Shown: piece after piece, positions 24,721 through 37,677 of the stretch
How the letters are laid out: the number at the start of each line of letters is the position of its first letter
Position numbering within the stretch: the stretch's first letter is position 1
Source: Prinia subflava
Taxonomy: Eukaryota; Chordata; Aves; Passeriformes; Cisticolidae
Length of the DNA stretch: 64,000 nt
Assembly (NCBI RefSeq): GCF_021018805.1
Contig: NW_026960612.1
Location: 806,001-870,000, forward strand
Reading direction: 5' to 3'
The notes under the pieces: generated by a model
The model's database searches: none
What the model was told of the DNA's origin: nothing
What the model saw: only the letters and a program-made list of their open reading frames with translations
Position numbers and translations under genes: made by a program

Positions 24721-27365
24721 CTGCACTCTCCCACACCTGACCCTTTCTCAGTGCCACAGTGCCACCATCAACCCAAGACACTTTCTTCGCATCCACCTTC
24801 TCCATTTCCTTGGCATGAGCACACATCCAATTGTAATAAACCCCCGAGTACTATGAACTACACCCACACCATCCAATGCATCACCTCGCTGCAGCACCAA
24901 AACAGTGCATTTCAGAAACAGGAAGGTATACAGGGACACAGAGAAAAAAATTAGCAGAACTGTACAGCTCTTAACTTTTCCCTGCAAAAGATATAGAATG
25001 AAGCAGAGAACATCACCATGAGGCACTTGGTTACTGCCATGGAGCAGCTACAAGCCCTTGCCCTTCCCCTGGACATGTGAAAGTGGGGTGGAGGGAAGAA
25101 AAGATGGTGAGGGGAACAGTGTTCTTGCTGTCCCACGTGTTCCTGTATGAATATTACCTAGTCTGGGAACAGTGGAGAGAATTTCATGCTTTTCCCCTCT
25201 TCTGGAGGGTCTCTCCTCTAATCAATCAATCATTTCCTCTTACTCTAGCCCTTTACATGGCAGAAGGTGGGGAACAAGAAATGTGCACTTTGAAAATTCA
25301 TTTATTCTAAATTAACTGCTGTGCAAACAGCAGTTGCCAAGGCAAGAAAAACCAGAAAGGAGCCAGGCACCATTCGGGCCTCTGGTGCTGCTGCTCCCTT
25401 ACAGGGCACAGCAGCCCTCCTGGGGACTTGGGAGCTCTATGCAGGAATGCCCCAGGAACCACACCACCTTGGATAAGGTTTTTCAAATGTTGTCTAGCTA
25501 GCGTCATGTGACTGCTAGCAATGTGTCCTAACCTCATGGGTTGTATCATATTAAACAGAGCATCTTGTGAAGAATGGAATCATTTGTGTCTTTATCCACA
25601 GCTCAAACCTCAGAATTGTTTGAGAGAATTTAAATCCATCTCCTGGGGAAGTTTTTGGGTTTTTTATCTTCCTTATCAAATGATCTCTTACTTTAGGGGA
25701 TTACTACTATTGTTTTTAAAGGAACAACTGAAATGACATGTCAGGGCCAAGACTGAGTTTTAAACTCTTCTACAGAGTATGGCACTTGCTCTGACTCAGG
25801 CTTCAGATGAGTTCATGTTTACTAGGTTTGAAACTGGAAGAAATTTTATTTGACTTAATTTCAAAAACTTAGGTGTAGAATTGATTTTTCTTTGTACTCA
25901 GCTTGGCAAAGAGCAAAGAATGAAAAAAAAAAACAACCCAAGTTTCTCTTCTTCACAGCATTTCCTTTTTTTCTATCTTTGTGCAGCTTCAAATAAACTA
26001 AAATTACCTTTCTGACTTCATTCTCAGTAATGCTTGAAGACATTTTTAAGGAAATGTTTCTGAAAAATCAGAAAGCAATTTGCAATTTCACAGGAAAGAT
26101 ATATAAGCCAGTCTTTTTTGATTGTTTTTGACCTGGCTTTTGACACCCAGCCCTCATGGTGCTTCAGCCCTCCCAAACCCAAAAGCAAACAGCTATCTGT
26201 GCCCACAGGAAAAGCTCTAATAGGTAATGTCATGGAAAATACTCATCTCACCTGTGTTTCTCTTACCCTGGAAGGAACACAAATTTTTCAGTCAGTGGTA
26301 GAGTATTATCCACCAGAGTTTCTTGGAATAAGGGAAGATTACAAAGAGAACAAAATAATTTGATGAGACATGCAAAGAGAATTCATGGCAATAAAAACAC
26401 AATACAATGACCTCATGCAAATATACAGCTCTTCTTGAAATAAATGGACATGGGTGGTATTAAAAGAGACACACAGCACCTAAAGAATCAGATAGTAAGT
26501 AGACTCTGTCTAAATTATTTAAATATATGTCTATTAATACCTTATTAAAAATTTTACTTGTTATACATATTTTACTTTGCACATTACAAGTTGTTAGATG
26601 TAAATTGCAAAGTCCTCGTCATTTAGAAATTTGAAGCAAACTGGGAAGGAATGAACAAAGCTTTTCAGCTATCTCAGAAGAGGTGCTCCAAACTAATTTT
26701 GTCCATCAGTTTAGATTCAGTGAAGTATGAAGTTCATCAGTCAATTGTATTCAACTAAGTTTCCAGGCATTAATTTAAATTTAGTGGAAATAGAAATGGG
26801 TAACTCACCAACAGGGAAAGATTTATCTTGTGACTCACTGCTCTGAAGGAAAGATATTTTGCAGCATCTCTGTGAAAATGGAAAGAGATTTTATTTTATT
26901 AACCTGACAGCCATTTCCCTCCAGAGGAAGCAACAACCCACTTCACTGCAGGGCAGCTGCTGCCAGACCAACAGGATGCTCAAGAACACAGAAAGCAGAA
27001 GTAAATGGGCAGGACACTAAATCTGTGTTGGGGAGGAGCTTTTATTTTTCTCCCCTTACCAAAAGATTGATACATAGGTATACTTGTAGAGAAAAAAGCT
27101 ATTTGGTAGTTCGATGGGGAGTTTTTGTTTTGTTTTTTTCCCCCCCACTTTTAACTAGCATTCAGCCCATGCCTTTTCTACCTCAAACTGGTAAAATACA
27201 GACTTCCAAACTGACATGTAAATTTCAGGTGCTCGTCACTGCAGCAGCCTTGATGTATCTCTGCTGCAGTGCCTCTTGGAACACGGTCCCGACCTGCCAA
27301 GGCTAGCTCAGGTACCACGGCAAGCAGCAGGTATGGCTGACAAGCAGCGCAAGCCAAGCCAATTA
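24721..27365. other. Upstream intergenic DNA, no gene seen
   Basis: AT-rich sequence with no recognisable exon or repeat family. Distal regulatory elements for DKK2 could lie here but nothing in the sequence proves it. Confidence 0.45.
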
Positions 27366-27781
27366 TGTGGGTCTTGGCACCGATGAAACGTCGAGGGCAC
27401 AGGTGGCGACGGGCAGACAGTGGCAGAGAATGAAGGGAGGAGCTGGTCGAGTAAATCCAAGGGGTTTATTGAGCGGGTCAGGAGGAGCCTCCCCACCATC
27501 CAAGGACTTCTCAGACCGAGCCAATCTTGGCTTTTGGGGAGCCCCCTTTATTGGGGGGTGGTACAGAGGGTGGTGAGAAGGGTACAACCAATTGGGTTCA
27601 GTATAGGAAAGGTTAGCAAGGTGACATACAAATGAGGACCACACATAAGGGAGAGGAGGAGATTTTCCCTGAACCTAGCCTATCACTCAAATCCCCTCAT
27701 AGAACTTTCCAGCTCTGAGGCAGGGCTCCGAGATGACAGGCAGGCTCCAGGGAGGAGAGGGGAAAGGATTGACACCTAACA
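27366..27781 (-). mobile_element. Probable solo LTR
   Basis: A compositionally distinct block with a minus-strand AATAAA near 27458-27464 (GGTTTATTGAGC on plus) and a possible minus-strand start TGTTAGGTGTC at 27781. No target-site duplication was found and the ends are approximate, so this is a family-level guess. Confidence 0.45.
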
Positions 27782-29449
27782 GTTACTAGGGGAATTCCAG
27801 AGGCAGCTATCAGGAAGGCAAAACGGGGGTACAAGGAACAAACCATCTTACAAAGAACTTAGAAAAACTTAGAAAATATAAAGAACTCATTAGCACGCCA
27901 CTACATACCTCAGTCTGTACACAGACTTATTTCACAATATCCAGTTAAGTAAGACAGTATGGAAGCAAAAATATCAAGAAGCATCTCTGCTTTTCACATA
28001 TATGTCTGTGCCACTGCAACTTAGGTTTTGAGAAATATCAAGAACTTCTGAAACATTAAAATGCCATGGGGCACATTGTATTTCTCCATGGGACTCCTCT
28101 ACTAGAGAACCAGCCACAAAAAAAACGTGGCCAAATGCACAGAGTGCACTAAGCAGAGGTTGTCACACTACAGATCATGCAGAAACACAGTTTACCTCTG
28201 AGTTCTCTGCTAAGTTTGGATGCCTATTCTCGAGAAGCTAAGGCCCACATACTTTGTATGTGGTTAGTCAAACCACCTCGAGCAATTCAGTATTTTGTGC
28301 CCAAAAGGACACTTTGCAAGTAACCATACAGAATAATGGAAGCAGCACTACCCCAAAAAATCCAGAGTCAATGGCAAATCTTACATCACATGTGGGAAGG
28401 TCATGAGAAATCTCTCATCAAGTACCATCCTGCAGGGAATCTGCTCCTCACCATTGCATATATAACCACAAATCTTCCGGGATCCTCCAGAGGTGGGACT
28501 TATCCCTCGCCTCAGGGTATGTTCCACATTAACTACTGTTTCTTCCTGAAGAATTCCAGTAGGCAGAAGGAGAGAAAGGCTGAGCTGGTTACAACCCAGG
28601 CGCAGCATCTTGACAGCCAAGAGGGCCAGGCTCATTAAACGCCAGTGAGACCTTCAGTGCAAACACTGAGAACTGCATCAACGGGCCACAAGTGGTCAGT
28701 TCTTTCATGATAAAAACCACATTTGCTTCAATACAGAAATGTGCATCTATATATCTTTGGAGCTAAACTAGCATGCTTTCTGTAAGAAACATAGGGTTTT
28801 TCATTTGTCTCACTTGCACCCATGGAGAGGAGACACACCACAGAGATTCTCTTAATTTCTAAATCAGATATTCATACCCTGAAAAAATGTTGGAAGATTA
28901 AATGGTTCAAACACATATTTCTATTTCACAAATGCTTTGGTGTTTCTTTTAATTAAACTTGTTGTTTATAAACTTAATGAGGAAATTGAGTGGCCTTAAG
29001 CAAACAAAGGTTTTGTAGAATTTTTCCAGTTATACAATTTATTCTTGACCAAAAAAAAGGCATAAAATTTATTTAAATTTGGGGTATTTTCATTCAAGAA
29101 AAATCAATATTTTTATTCCTTTTCTATGGTCTCTTTGTTTTTCTTTGCCAGGGAGTTCCATTAAGTTAATTGTAGGCCTTTTTTCTTTTTTTTTTTTCCT
29201 TGGGAGGAGAATAGGATTTGGTGGGGGGAGAGTCCCCACCAAAAAGAAAAGCAACCTTTTGTCCTCTTGCTTCCCCCTCCTTTGACTCTGAAAGTTTTAA
29301 AAGACAAAATATTTAGAAAGGGAAGAATCTAGCAGAAGTCAAGACCAAAACAAGAAATGAAGGAACACAAGAAACGAATAAACCTAATTTAAAGACAAAA
29401 GAGAAATAGGATGTAATGAGGAGGTAATATATGTATATATGAGGAGGTA
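27782..29449. other. Intergenic DNA, no gene seen
   Basis: No coding sequence or repeat family recognised. Confidence 0.4.
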
Positions 29450-29455
29450 ATAGGA

Positions 29456-30734
29456 TGTCGGAGTCCATGTTTCCATGGATCCTCCACAGAGAATGAAAAG
29501 TACAGAGACAGAATTAAAGCCTTTAGAAAAATTAGAATATATAAAAGCTTTAGATACATAAAGTAGAAATCTAACCCTGAGCCTTAAGTCTTACATGCCC
29601 TAAGTCCTAGTTCAGTGTAGAAGGACACAGCTTCAGGCCTAGTGATAGAGTACAGACATAACAAAAATAGAGTAGGGTACTGTTTATAATTTTTAGTATG
29701 AGTTTTATGTACAACAAGGTAGAACCTTATGCTAGTAAGATAGTTTTACGTTAATAGATATGCTATGTGCGTAGGTTCTGATACTGTTTTTCGTAGTTTT
29801 ACGAACTTTAAAATTGTACCTAGATTGGTTAGTGTGTAGATAAAAAATATGAATATGCATTTTGCAATTTGGGATAAAAAGCCTCAGGGTTGGAGGTGGA
29901 GGCATCGATTGATTGATCAATTCGATCCATCGATCCAACCTCCATTCTCTGCAACCTGAGGAACGATCCTTGACAGGGAGCCGAGACGGGATTTTAAGGT
30001 ATTATACATCGCGGTCCCCGCTCCAAGGGACCTGGGCCCCGGGGTTCCCCCTTTTCCCCTGCAGCACTTGCTACTGGAGCGCTGGTCGGGACAGCCGGGG
30101 GCTCAGCGTGGGGAGGGACCCCGGGGCCCCACTGCCCTCACGTTCCCCCGGACGGGAACCCTGCACGGCTCGGGCCCTCCAACTGCCCTCGGGAACCCTG
30201 CGCGGCTCGGGCCCCCACTGCCCTCGCGATCCCCCGGACGGGAGCTCTGTGCGGTTCGGGATTTCCCGTTGCGTCCGCGTCCCTGTGGCTGAGGGCTCTG
30301 TGTGGGTTCGGAATTTCGGGGTCCCTTTTGTTGCCATGATCCCTGCGGCTGAGATCCCTGTCTGAAAATTGTGATTGATTCCTCTCTGTTAGTGTGATCC
30401 CAGCGATTGAAAATGCTGACAGTAATAAGAGGTTGCTTTACCCTGAGGCTGTAAATGATATGCTTTGCCTATAGTCTTATTAGAGCTTCGATTGTTAGGA
30501 ATTCTGTGCTTTGTTCGCTGTTTCATTAGAGTTGTGTGTGTTAAGATTTCTATGCTTTGGTTATTGTCTTGTTTAGACTTTGTTTGCCTAGGTTTATAAT
30601 TGACTGTAGAATAAGGCCGCTCTCAGAACTCTTATCCCTTCAGATATGTGCTTTTGTATAAATAAACTACTTTATTTAGATACTAAGATGTAGTAAGATC
30701 TTTAGAGACTTTATACCCGTACCCAGCCTAGGCA
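29456..30734 (+). mobile_element. Long (1.28 kb) solo LTR
   Basis: Begins TGTCGG and ends AGGCA, with ATAGGA directly repeated outside (29450-29455 and 30735-30740). A TATA-like GGATAAAAAG lies near 29871 and AATAAA near 30663, so the inferred R region is unusually long, close to 0.8 kb. Its middle is GC-rich and carries short tandem units. A 150-codon frame (29913-30365) follows the TATA-like site but has no recognisable domain. Confidence 0.8.
30131..30262 (+). repeat. GC-rich tandem units within long LTR
   Basis: About three imperfect units, each opening ACTGCCCTC and containing a CCTGCRCGGCTCGGG-type core. Unit length varies (roughly 36-51 bp). Confidence 0.7.
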
Positions 30735-30740
30735 ATAGGA

Positions 30741-31454
30741 TATAACTAACTTTACCTGACCTCCTCCAAAGGGGCAAAATTACACATTGTAGATGTAAAG
30801 TATTATGGGCCTGATTACAGTCCTGTGTATTTTCCAGCATCTGTATTTTAAGACATGACTTTAGTTGAACCCTTTTTGATTTCACCAGCTTTAGTCAAGT
30901 CTCATGTCCTATGTTTTTCTCTCCCTTAAACAAACAAAATTACCTGTTCTTCAAATTAAATCTGTTTTTAATTCTATATAAAGCATTTAGGAATACTTGT
31001 CATACGAAAGACATTCTATTACACAGAGGTGTATTGTTTTTTATTATTTTTTAGGTTTTACTGCTGCACTGAATTTCCATTGCCCCTCACATAAACTCTA
31101 ATAATTTGGATACGGCCAAATCTCTCCTACTGTTGCTCCTGGGGCCTACTCTTTTATTTAATTTCTGACTAAAAAATTCAATCAGGACCATCAAACAATA
31201 AGTAGTTTTTTCTAAGGCTACAGCTCAACATTTTTTTAAGTACATTTAAGGATCTCCTCCTTTCCCCTCTGTCCTCCTTCTCTCCTTGAGGATGACTTTT
31301 AGTTTCATTGATTTCTTTTTTTCACCATTTTTATATTTAGCTCACAACCAAACCCTCTCAAGAGAAAAGGCTTAGCATAGCAGTAGAATGGCAAGAGTGT
31401 GCAGACACTGGTGGTGGGATGGGGACCAAGAGCCACAGGATGCCCTCACTCCAG
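30741..31454. other. Intergenic DNA, no gene seen
   Basis: AT-rich with no recognised element. Confidence 0.4.
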
Positions 31455-31460
31455 TACTTC

Positions 31461-31797
31461 TGTTGCCATGAGGTTTTTTTCCTGGTGTGCTGAGCGTTCG
31501 TGTTGAAGGAGAGACGGGCAGTCTCTCACGCTCGTGAATGTAAACACTGGCCATGTTTTGCTAACTCTTTCATTGTTTACATATTTCTAGTTGGGAGGAG
31601 AAAGGTGATTGACAGTTGGCTTGACCAGTGTGGTGAGGACGTGGGAATTCCATCCTCCAATCCATGGGCATCATAGGAAATGTATAAAAGTGGTTTTGTA
31701 AATAAACTCCGGGGCTTCCTGCTTCCTGCCCTGCTCTGCTCTGAACCCAGAACTGTCTCCTGAGTCTCTCTCTTACTGGTCAGGCCCAGCGGTGATA
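31461..31797 (+). mobile_element. Solo LTR, family 4
   Basis: Inverted relative of the 20451-20774 LTR. It starts TGTTGCCATGAGG and ends GTGATA. TACTTC on the left and CACTTC on the right form a target-site duplication with one mismatch. GTATAAAAG near 31682 and AATAAA near 31700 give the promoter and poly(A) signals in plus orientation. Confidence 0.85.
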
Positions 31798-31803
31798 CAC
31801 TTC

Positions 31804-33455
31804 CATCAAATGTGTCATGGCCTGGGACTGTGGCCCCAGCAAAGCACTTGAAGGTTCAGCTGGGGCCTGAAGCCATGACATGGGTGTCCAGAAATCCACA
31901 GTAATGCAGCCCATGGCCACCACAACCTCCTTCTCCACAGGTAACATTTTTGTATTACCATCAGGGAAACACCTCATTAGAGCTTATGCCACGTTGCACT
32001 GAAGTCCATTGGTGGGACTCCTGCCCCAGGACCTGTCTCCCTGCTCCTCCTCCTCTTTCCCTCTTGACAGATGGTGTGTGAAAGCCGCAGCCATAACCCT
32101 GTGAGCCAACAGTGCCGTGGAGACTGCTGCAGGTGCTGGGACAGATGGCCAGAGGAGTAAAACTCCTCCTCCTCCTCTGCCAAGTCTACGCAGTGGGACA
32201 GGCTGTCGGTGCTCTGCAGGGTGGCGCAGGGAGGTGCTGGTTGGCTGGCATTCCCAGCACAAAGCGCAGGCCAGCCAGCACTTGCTGGGCTGCTGCCACA
32301 ACAGCCCTGGCAGGGGCTTGATGCCGGCTGTGGAGCATCCCCCCGCTGATGTCGTGCCTGGCCACATTATGCAGTCCCATCTCACCTCTTCCTCTCCAAA
32401 GGTTCCCCTCGCCCCAAAACTGTCAGCAAGCACAGCCACTGGTGTAATTGCCGCCTGACCCGGCTGAGTCACGACAGGTGGCTCCAGCTGCAGCCCGAGC
32501 AGGAGGCACAACCACAGCCTGGAGAGGGGCAGGCTCACAGCATGCAACCCCGAGCACGGAAACAGAAGGAGAAATATCACATCCTTTGATTTCTGTATTT
32601 TTGGGTCTAATTCCTAACACCATGCTCTTCATGAGCAAGAAGGCAAATGATGCAATAAAACTGTTTTAAAATCCTTATTTATATTTTTTCTCCTGCTGCT
32701 ATTTTTTGAAAAAGATGAGTACTGAATGTTACAGTTATTCCTCATAAATAACTCCTTTTCCTGATTAAAACAGTCCAGGATGGTGTCAGAGTTAATTCAC
32801 AACAAAGTGTGCTGTGACTAGCTTGATTGCTCACAGTCCAAGATTTCAATCAGCCTCTCTGACCACAATTAACCCTTTGGAGTGGGAATAACCAACTTCT
32901 TGGAAAGATGACAAAGCAAAGGGAAGCACTCCCAGCCCATCAAACTTAATAATCATTTATAAACATTGCTTCAAAAGACAATGCAATAATAGATCATCTT
33001 AAATTATTTTAATCCATTTCATCATTTTCACCAAAACACCTTCATCATGTCAGTGAACTAAACACCACCTGACCACACTCCTAAAGCCGCATGTATTTTA
33101 GCACTGAGTAGACAAAGAAGTTTTTCCGAAAGGAAAGTTTCAGCAAAACACAATAAAGGTGCTGGTTCTACCCCTGGGGGGCTACAAGCTAAACCCCCCA
33201 ACCTCCCTGACAGGAGCTGACGGGGGCCAGCCACATGTGCAGAGCAAGAGGAGCAGCAATGGCCAGGCAGTATTTCCCCGTGTTCGTGCCGTGTGTGTGA
33301 GCAGGAATGCTGCTGGCTCCACCAGAGCTTTCCCCAGCACCAGGAGCTGTGGGGAGGATGGATGTGAGTGTAATAAATGACATGAAATAATTCGTGTTTA
33401 TTGAGTATATAAAATGTAATTTAAGAAATGTTCTGTAAAATAAAATGAGAAAGCC
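31804..33455. other. Intergenic DNA with unexplained GC-rich patch (31.98-32.58 kb)
   Basis: Most is AT-rich and featureless. From about 31984 to 32580 the sequence is clearly GC-richer. It is open for 198 codons on the minus strand and 113 on the plus strand. I do not recognise either product; there are no zinc knuckles, protease or polymerase motifs. It may be an old processed or repeat-derived sequence. Confidence 0.4.
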
Positions 33456-34055
33456 TGTCGGGCTTGAGACAAACAGATTTTAGGATGAACAACTGCCTCT
33501 GCCAGGAATTCAGGATGAACAATAATCCTGCTGGGAACCCAGGAAATACAAAATTAACAACAGAAAAGAAGGTGGACCCAGAGACAGATGGGCCCTCTTG
33601 GGCAGTGGAACTGTGAACGATCCAGCTATCAGGAACGATATGGATCTCGCTGCACTATCGGGGAAAACACCTCTCCATTCACGATTCCACCTCCCCATTC
33701 ATGATTCCGAGAAACTGAATTAATATTCATTTTCCCTGGGAAGACCCATTCAGCAGACCGGAAGGCAGAACAAAACTCCTATGAATATGAAGAAAAAGAC
33801 GGAGGACAAAGAACGGTGGAGAAATACTCTGCCCCCAGCAAAACAAACTGTATATAAGGAGACCCCTAAAAGACTGGCTTTGTGAACGGGGGGAGTTACG
33901 GTGCACTAGAGGCCGTAGCTAAGGTTCACCCAGTGCCGATCCCAGGACTTGACACTGACTTTCCGATTGCTGGCTTATCCTAAATTTTGTTTCAATAATT
34001 CTTTATAATTAATAAAGGTATTTATTAATTTGGAATTGGCTGAATGTTTATAACA
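33456..34055 (+). mobile_element. Probable solo LTR
   Basis: Starts TGTCGGGC; GTATATAAGGAG near 33850 and AATAAAGG near 34011 have the order and spacing expected of U3-R. A TTATAACA end near 34055 is proposed. No target-site duplication was found. Confidence 0.6.
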
Positions 34056-34572
34056 GTGAGCTACACTGGGAATGCTCAGCACGTAGTTTTCCAGAGGATC
34101 ACAACTCACAAACCAAAACATGAATCCATGGTAGCTCAGTAAGATGGCTGGCTTGATATGGAAATAGCTGAAATTTCAGCCTCTCTCCCTCCCCCAGCTG
34201 CATATGTTGAAGAGTTGTTAAAACAAGAAAAATATCTATAATTAGCAAGCTTACATACACCCATTTTCTTTGCAATATTTTGAGCTAAATTAAGCCAAGT
34301 TACTCAAACTTTCCAGAGAAAAATAACCGTAAGGAAAATTCCTTTCTCTGGAATGAAAGCACTAGAAAATTATGAGGTTGAAAAGGGTTAGAATGGAAAC
34401 CATTGTGCAACCTTAGCTATAATAAGGACTGAAAAAACTGATTGTCGTTTATTACATTTCTGTAATGTTGTCTGATAAACAGATTTCATATTGTCTTCAG
34501 CAGTCACAGCTGAAGACTGTATAAAAGACCAAATGTAAAAATATCTTCATTCATATGCTTTCACTTTCAAAC
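34056..34572. other. Intergenic DNA between LTRs, no gene seen
   Basis: AT-rich sequence, no recognised element. Confidence 0.4.
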
Positions 34573-35356
34573 TGTCTTGGGTTATGTAACCAAAAAAATG
34601 TGTATTCTATTTCATCTGTTGAAACCAGTTGGGGAGATGGTTTTGGTTTTTTGGGTTTGTTTGTTTTTCCTTTATCTCTTGTAACTCCAGGGGGGAGGAG
34701 GTGGGCAGATGCCTTCTGATATTAGACCATCTGTTAAAAACAGGTGAGGCAGTGTCTCTTATCTCTTCCACCACTGTCCTTCCTCCAGGGGGAATATCTT
34801 CTGTTAATGGGCCATTAAAGCTCACCAGTGACATGACACATTGTATCATCCCATTGTGAGATGCTCTACCCAGTGGGGGGGGGGAAGCCAGCCATTCCTA
34901 CCAAGATAAAAACTGAGCTGTAGGAACACCAAGCATCCTCTTTTCCACTGGATTCTCAGAGGAAGACTGGACTGATCTCACCACCACTACAGGATCATCT
35001 CTACTCCAACAGAACCACATCTGTCATCATCTCTGCTCCTACAGAACCACATCTTTCACTCCAGGAGGACTTATTTGGACTGCTTCCAACACCCTGACAA
35101 CAGGGTGTCAGGTCGTATTCCTGACTCCGTCAGGGTTTTCTAGGACTTTTGTTTGTTTGCTTACTCTTTTTTTTTTTTGTATTACTGCATTTGAATTTTT
35201 TTAATATTCCTAGTAAAGAATTGTTACTCCTGTTCCTAAAAGTTCCTAATTGCAAACTTGTAATAATTTGGAGGGAGGGGGTTTTTACATTCTCCATTCC
35301 AAGGAAAACTCCAGTTCTTTCCCTGACAGATACCTGTCTTTCCAAACCAAGATACA
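34573..35356 (+). mobile_element. Solo LTR, family 2
   Basis: About 784 bp beginning TGTCTTGGG and ending near CCAAGATACA. CAAAC occurs just before the left end and again overlapping the right end, a possible 5-bp target duplication. It is the inverted partner of 10275-11059. Its first part also matches the truncated LTR at 53638-53889. A TATA-like GATAAAAACTG lies near 34905. Confidence 0.82.
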
Positions 35357-37329
35357 AACCTACCTTAAATAAATGGGTTTGGACCTAGGATGGTGTATCT
35401 AGAGGCTGTAATAAATATCCCACTCTTGAGGTAACAGCAGATCCTCTGCTCTGTAAATAATTGAGGTTGCTTCCTTCTCTGTATGACTGTTCAATTCACA
35501 CCCTTTTTTAAAAAACAAAAACAAAAACAAAAACAAAAACAAAACAGGATAAAGAGATAAATATTTTAAAATAAGCTTCTTTAAACATCCCCCTCTCTCC
35601 CCCTCCACCCTCCCCCTCACCAGCTTTTGTAGCACAAGTATATTGCTTTAGAATCAGGAGATAATATGACAGGGCAAAAAATCCTTGTCCACAATATAAG
35701 AATTTATGCTGAAAGGTTAGTTCATTAAATAGACTCAAAATCTGTCCTAATAATAGGTTAATACAACTGTATTTGATTTTTCTGCTTGTATAGCAGTGAA
35801 AAAAGAGCCTCAAGATAGCACTAGAGATACATCTCTTTGATCTATCCATCATTGAAAGTGGACAGCAATAAAATAAGGAGTTCAGTCCATATTGTTTTAA
35901 AAGACATTGTCTATATAGCTGCTAAATAAAGTAGGAACAAAATTCAGGATTATGGTACATTTTTCTCCCCAAAATCTTTGAAGCAGGTAAAATCAGGATA
36001 GCCATTTTGTAAACTATGCAGGCTTCAATCCTGACTTAATGCACAGGTGATGGAGAGCAACTGTGAAGCTCAGTGGTTACAGGTCAGAACAACGTTCTGC
36101 AGTTTCCCTCTTGACAGTGTATACTTATACTCAGCTCCCTGGTTCTAGTTATTTCCCCATTTTTTCTCCCAGTGTAAGAAAAATAAAGGTGAGAAGGGGA
36201 AGAAAAGGGAGGCTCTCTCTTTGGTGTGCAGCCCGGTTTGCTAGTGAGAAGGGAGCTTGCTTCACTGCTCAAAGCACAAATAATCCTGAGAGCATCTAAG
36301 TTTACTCCCATTCTGGCATTTGGTAACCCAACCTCACTCTGGCCTTTGGTAATTCAAAGACAATGACTATGTAAACCTCAGCCTTAGCTTCCTTCCCAAG
36401 GCTTGGCTTCTATCACTGTGCTCCAGAGCCTGCTCTGTTCCAGAGTTTTCTAGCTGAAAGAGTTAACTGAAGCTTTTTTCCAGCCTTACTCAGCGTAACT
36501 TTTCTGGGTCTTAGAAGTTAGTACTTGAACCTCAGCTGGTTCAGCAGGACTCAGAAACCCCTGCTAAATGAATTCCTGGTTTAAGTGCACTGACACTGAG
36601 GGAGGTAGAAGAGGAACAAAACTGGTCCTTTGCCTTATTTGCTGTTATCCACAATAGGCAGCTCTATTTTTCTACATAACGTATCAGAATACTGAATATA
36701 TTAGCTGCCAAGAAATGCAGAACAAACAGACTTAATTTTTTTCCCTGTATTTCCATCACATGACCTTTGCTTTTTATGTGTTAGGAGCAAGCTGCAACTT
36801 TATTTACATGTATAATCTAGATGAAATGCAAGTTTGTGTGTAGAAAGCTGTGTGGACTTTGGTCTTTGAATTTGACTTTCCTTTTTTGTTCAGAGCATAA
36901 CATAATGAATTAATGGAAACATGGAAATGTTAGGTTTTAGATGATTCTCATTTCAAGTTTCTGATTCTTTCAGCCCAGACGTGATCCTTTATTCTTCCCT
37001 AGAGGTTTGAAGGATTAGTTCATAGTCTAAAATATAAACTTGTGTCCTGATACAGAAGGTACTAAGATCACTCATATTGCCCAGTTCAATAATAATAGTT
37101 TTGGAATCCCCATGAAAAGATTGACTGCAACAAAAGGTGCTACCAGCCATCTCAGTTTTGTATATAGTATCAATAGAGAAAAAATTAATTATTAAAACAG
37201 TGTAATTCAAATTGTTAGGAAGAGAGCAAAACCTTATAGGGAAATGGAGTAAATACTATGAGAATCAACATGAAAAATAAGCCAGATAATAATTGAGGTA
37301 CGACTTATAGGGGGTGAGAAGAGTTTAAA
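35357..37329. other. Intergenic DNA, no gene seen
   Basis: Contains an (AAAAAC)n-type tract at 35511-35547. Nothing else recognised. Confidence 0.4.
35511..35547 (+). repeat. (AAAAAC)n microsatellite
   Basis: Five to six short A-rich units each ending in C. Confidence 0.9.
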
Positions 37330-37520
37330 TAGAATCACAGGTTTGTGCTGAACAATCCCAATTCTCTCATCCTTTCCTCATAGGAGAGGTGCTCCATCCT
37401 TCTGATCAACTTGGTGACCCCTCGTTTGGACTTGATCCAACAGGGCCATGTCCTTATGTCCTTCCTGTGGTGGGAACCCCAGACATGGATACAGCACTGC
37501 AGGTGGTGTCCCCCAAGGTT
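37330..37520 (-). mobile_element. Degenerate CR1 LINE fragment
   Basis: The phrase order (AATCACAGG..., CATAGGAGAGGTGCTCCA, GTGGTGGGAACCCCAGACAT, ACAGCACTGCAGGTGG) matches the 3' part of CR1 retroposons read in antisense, as in the clearer copy at 61.2-61.8 kb, but heavily diverged. Confidence 0.7.
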
Positions 37521-37677
37521 TCAAACCTGCAGCTGAATACATTGACTCTGGTTTTCTTCACGTCTGATCAACTTTGGACGTTTAAATTATATTTTCCAAG
37601 TCTCCAATTTTTTACTTCTATGTATGTGCCTAGACTTGGCTCTAATGGCTAGTGAGAAAGAATGTCTCACTTCTACC

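Noticed and set aside
24192..24740. 182-codon plus-strand frame antisense to the DKK2 promoter
   Set aside because: Expected in a CpG island; Pro/Gly/Arg-rich with no recognisable protein.
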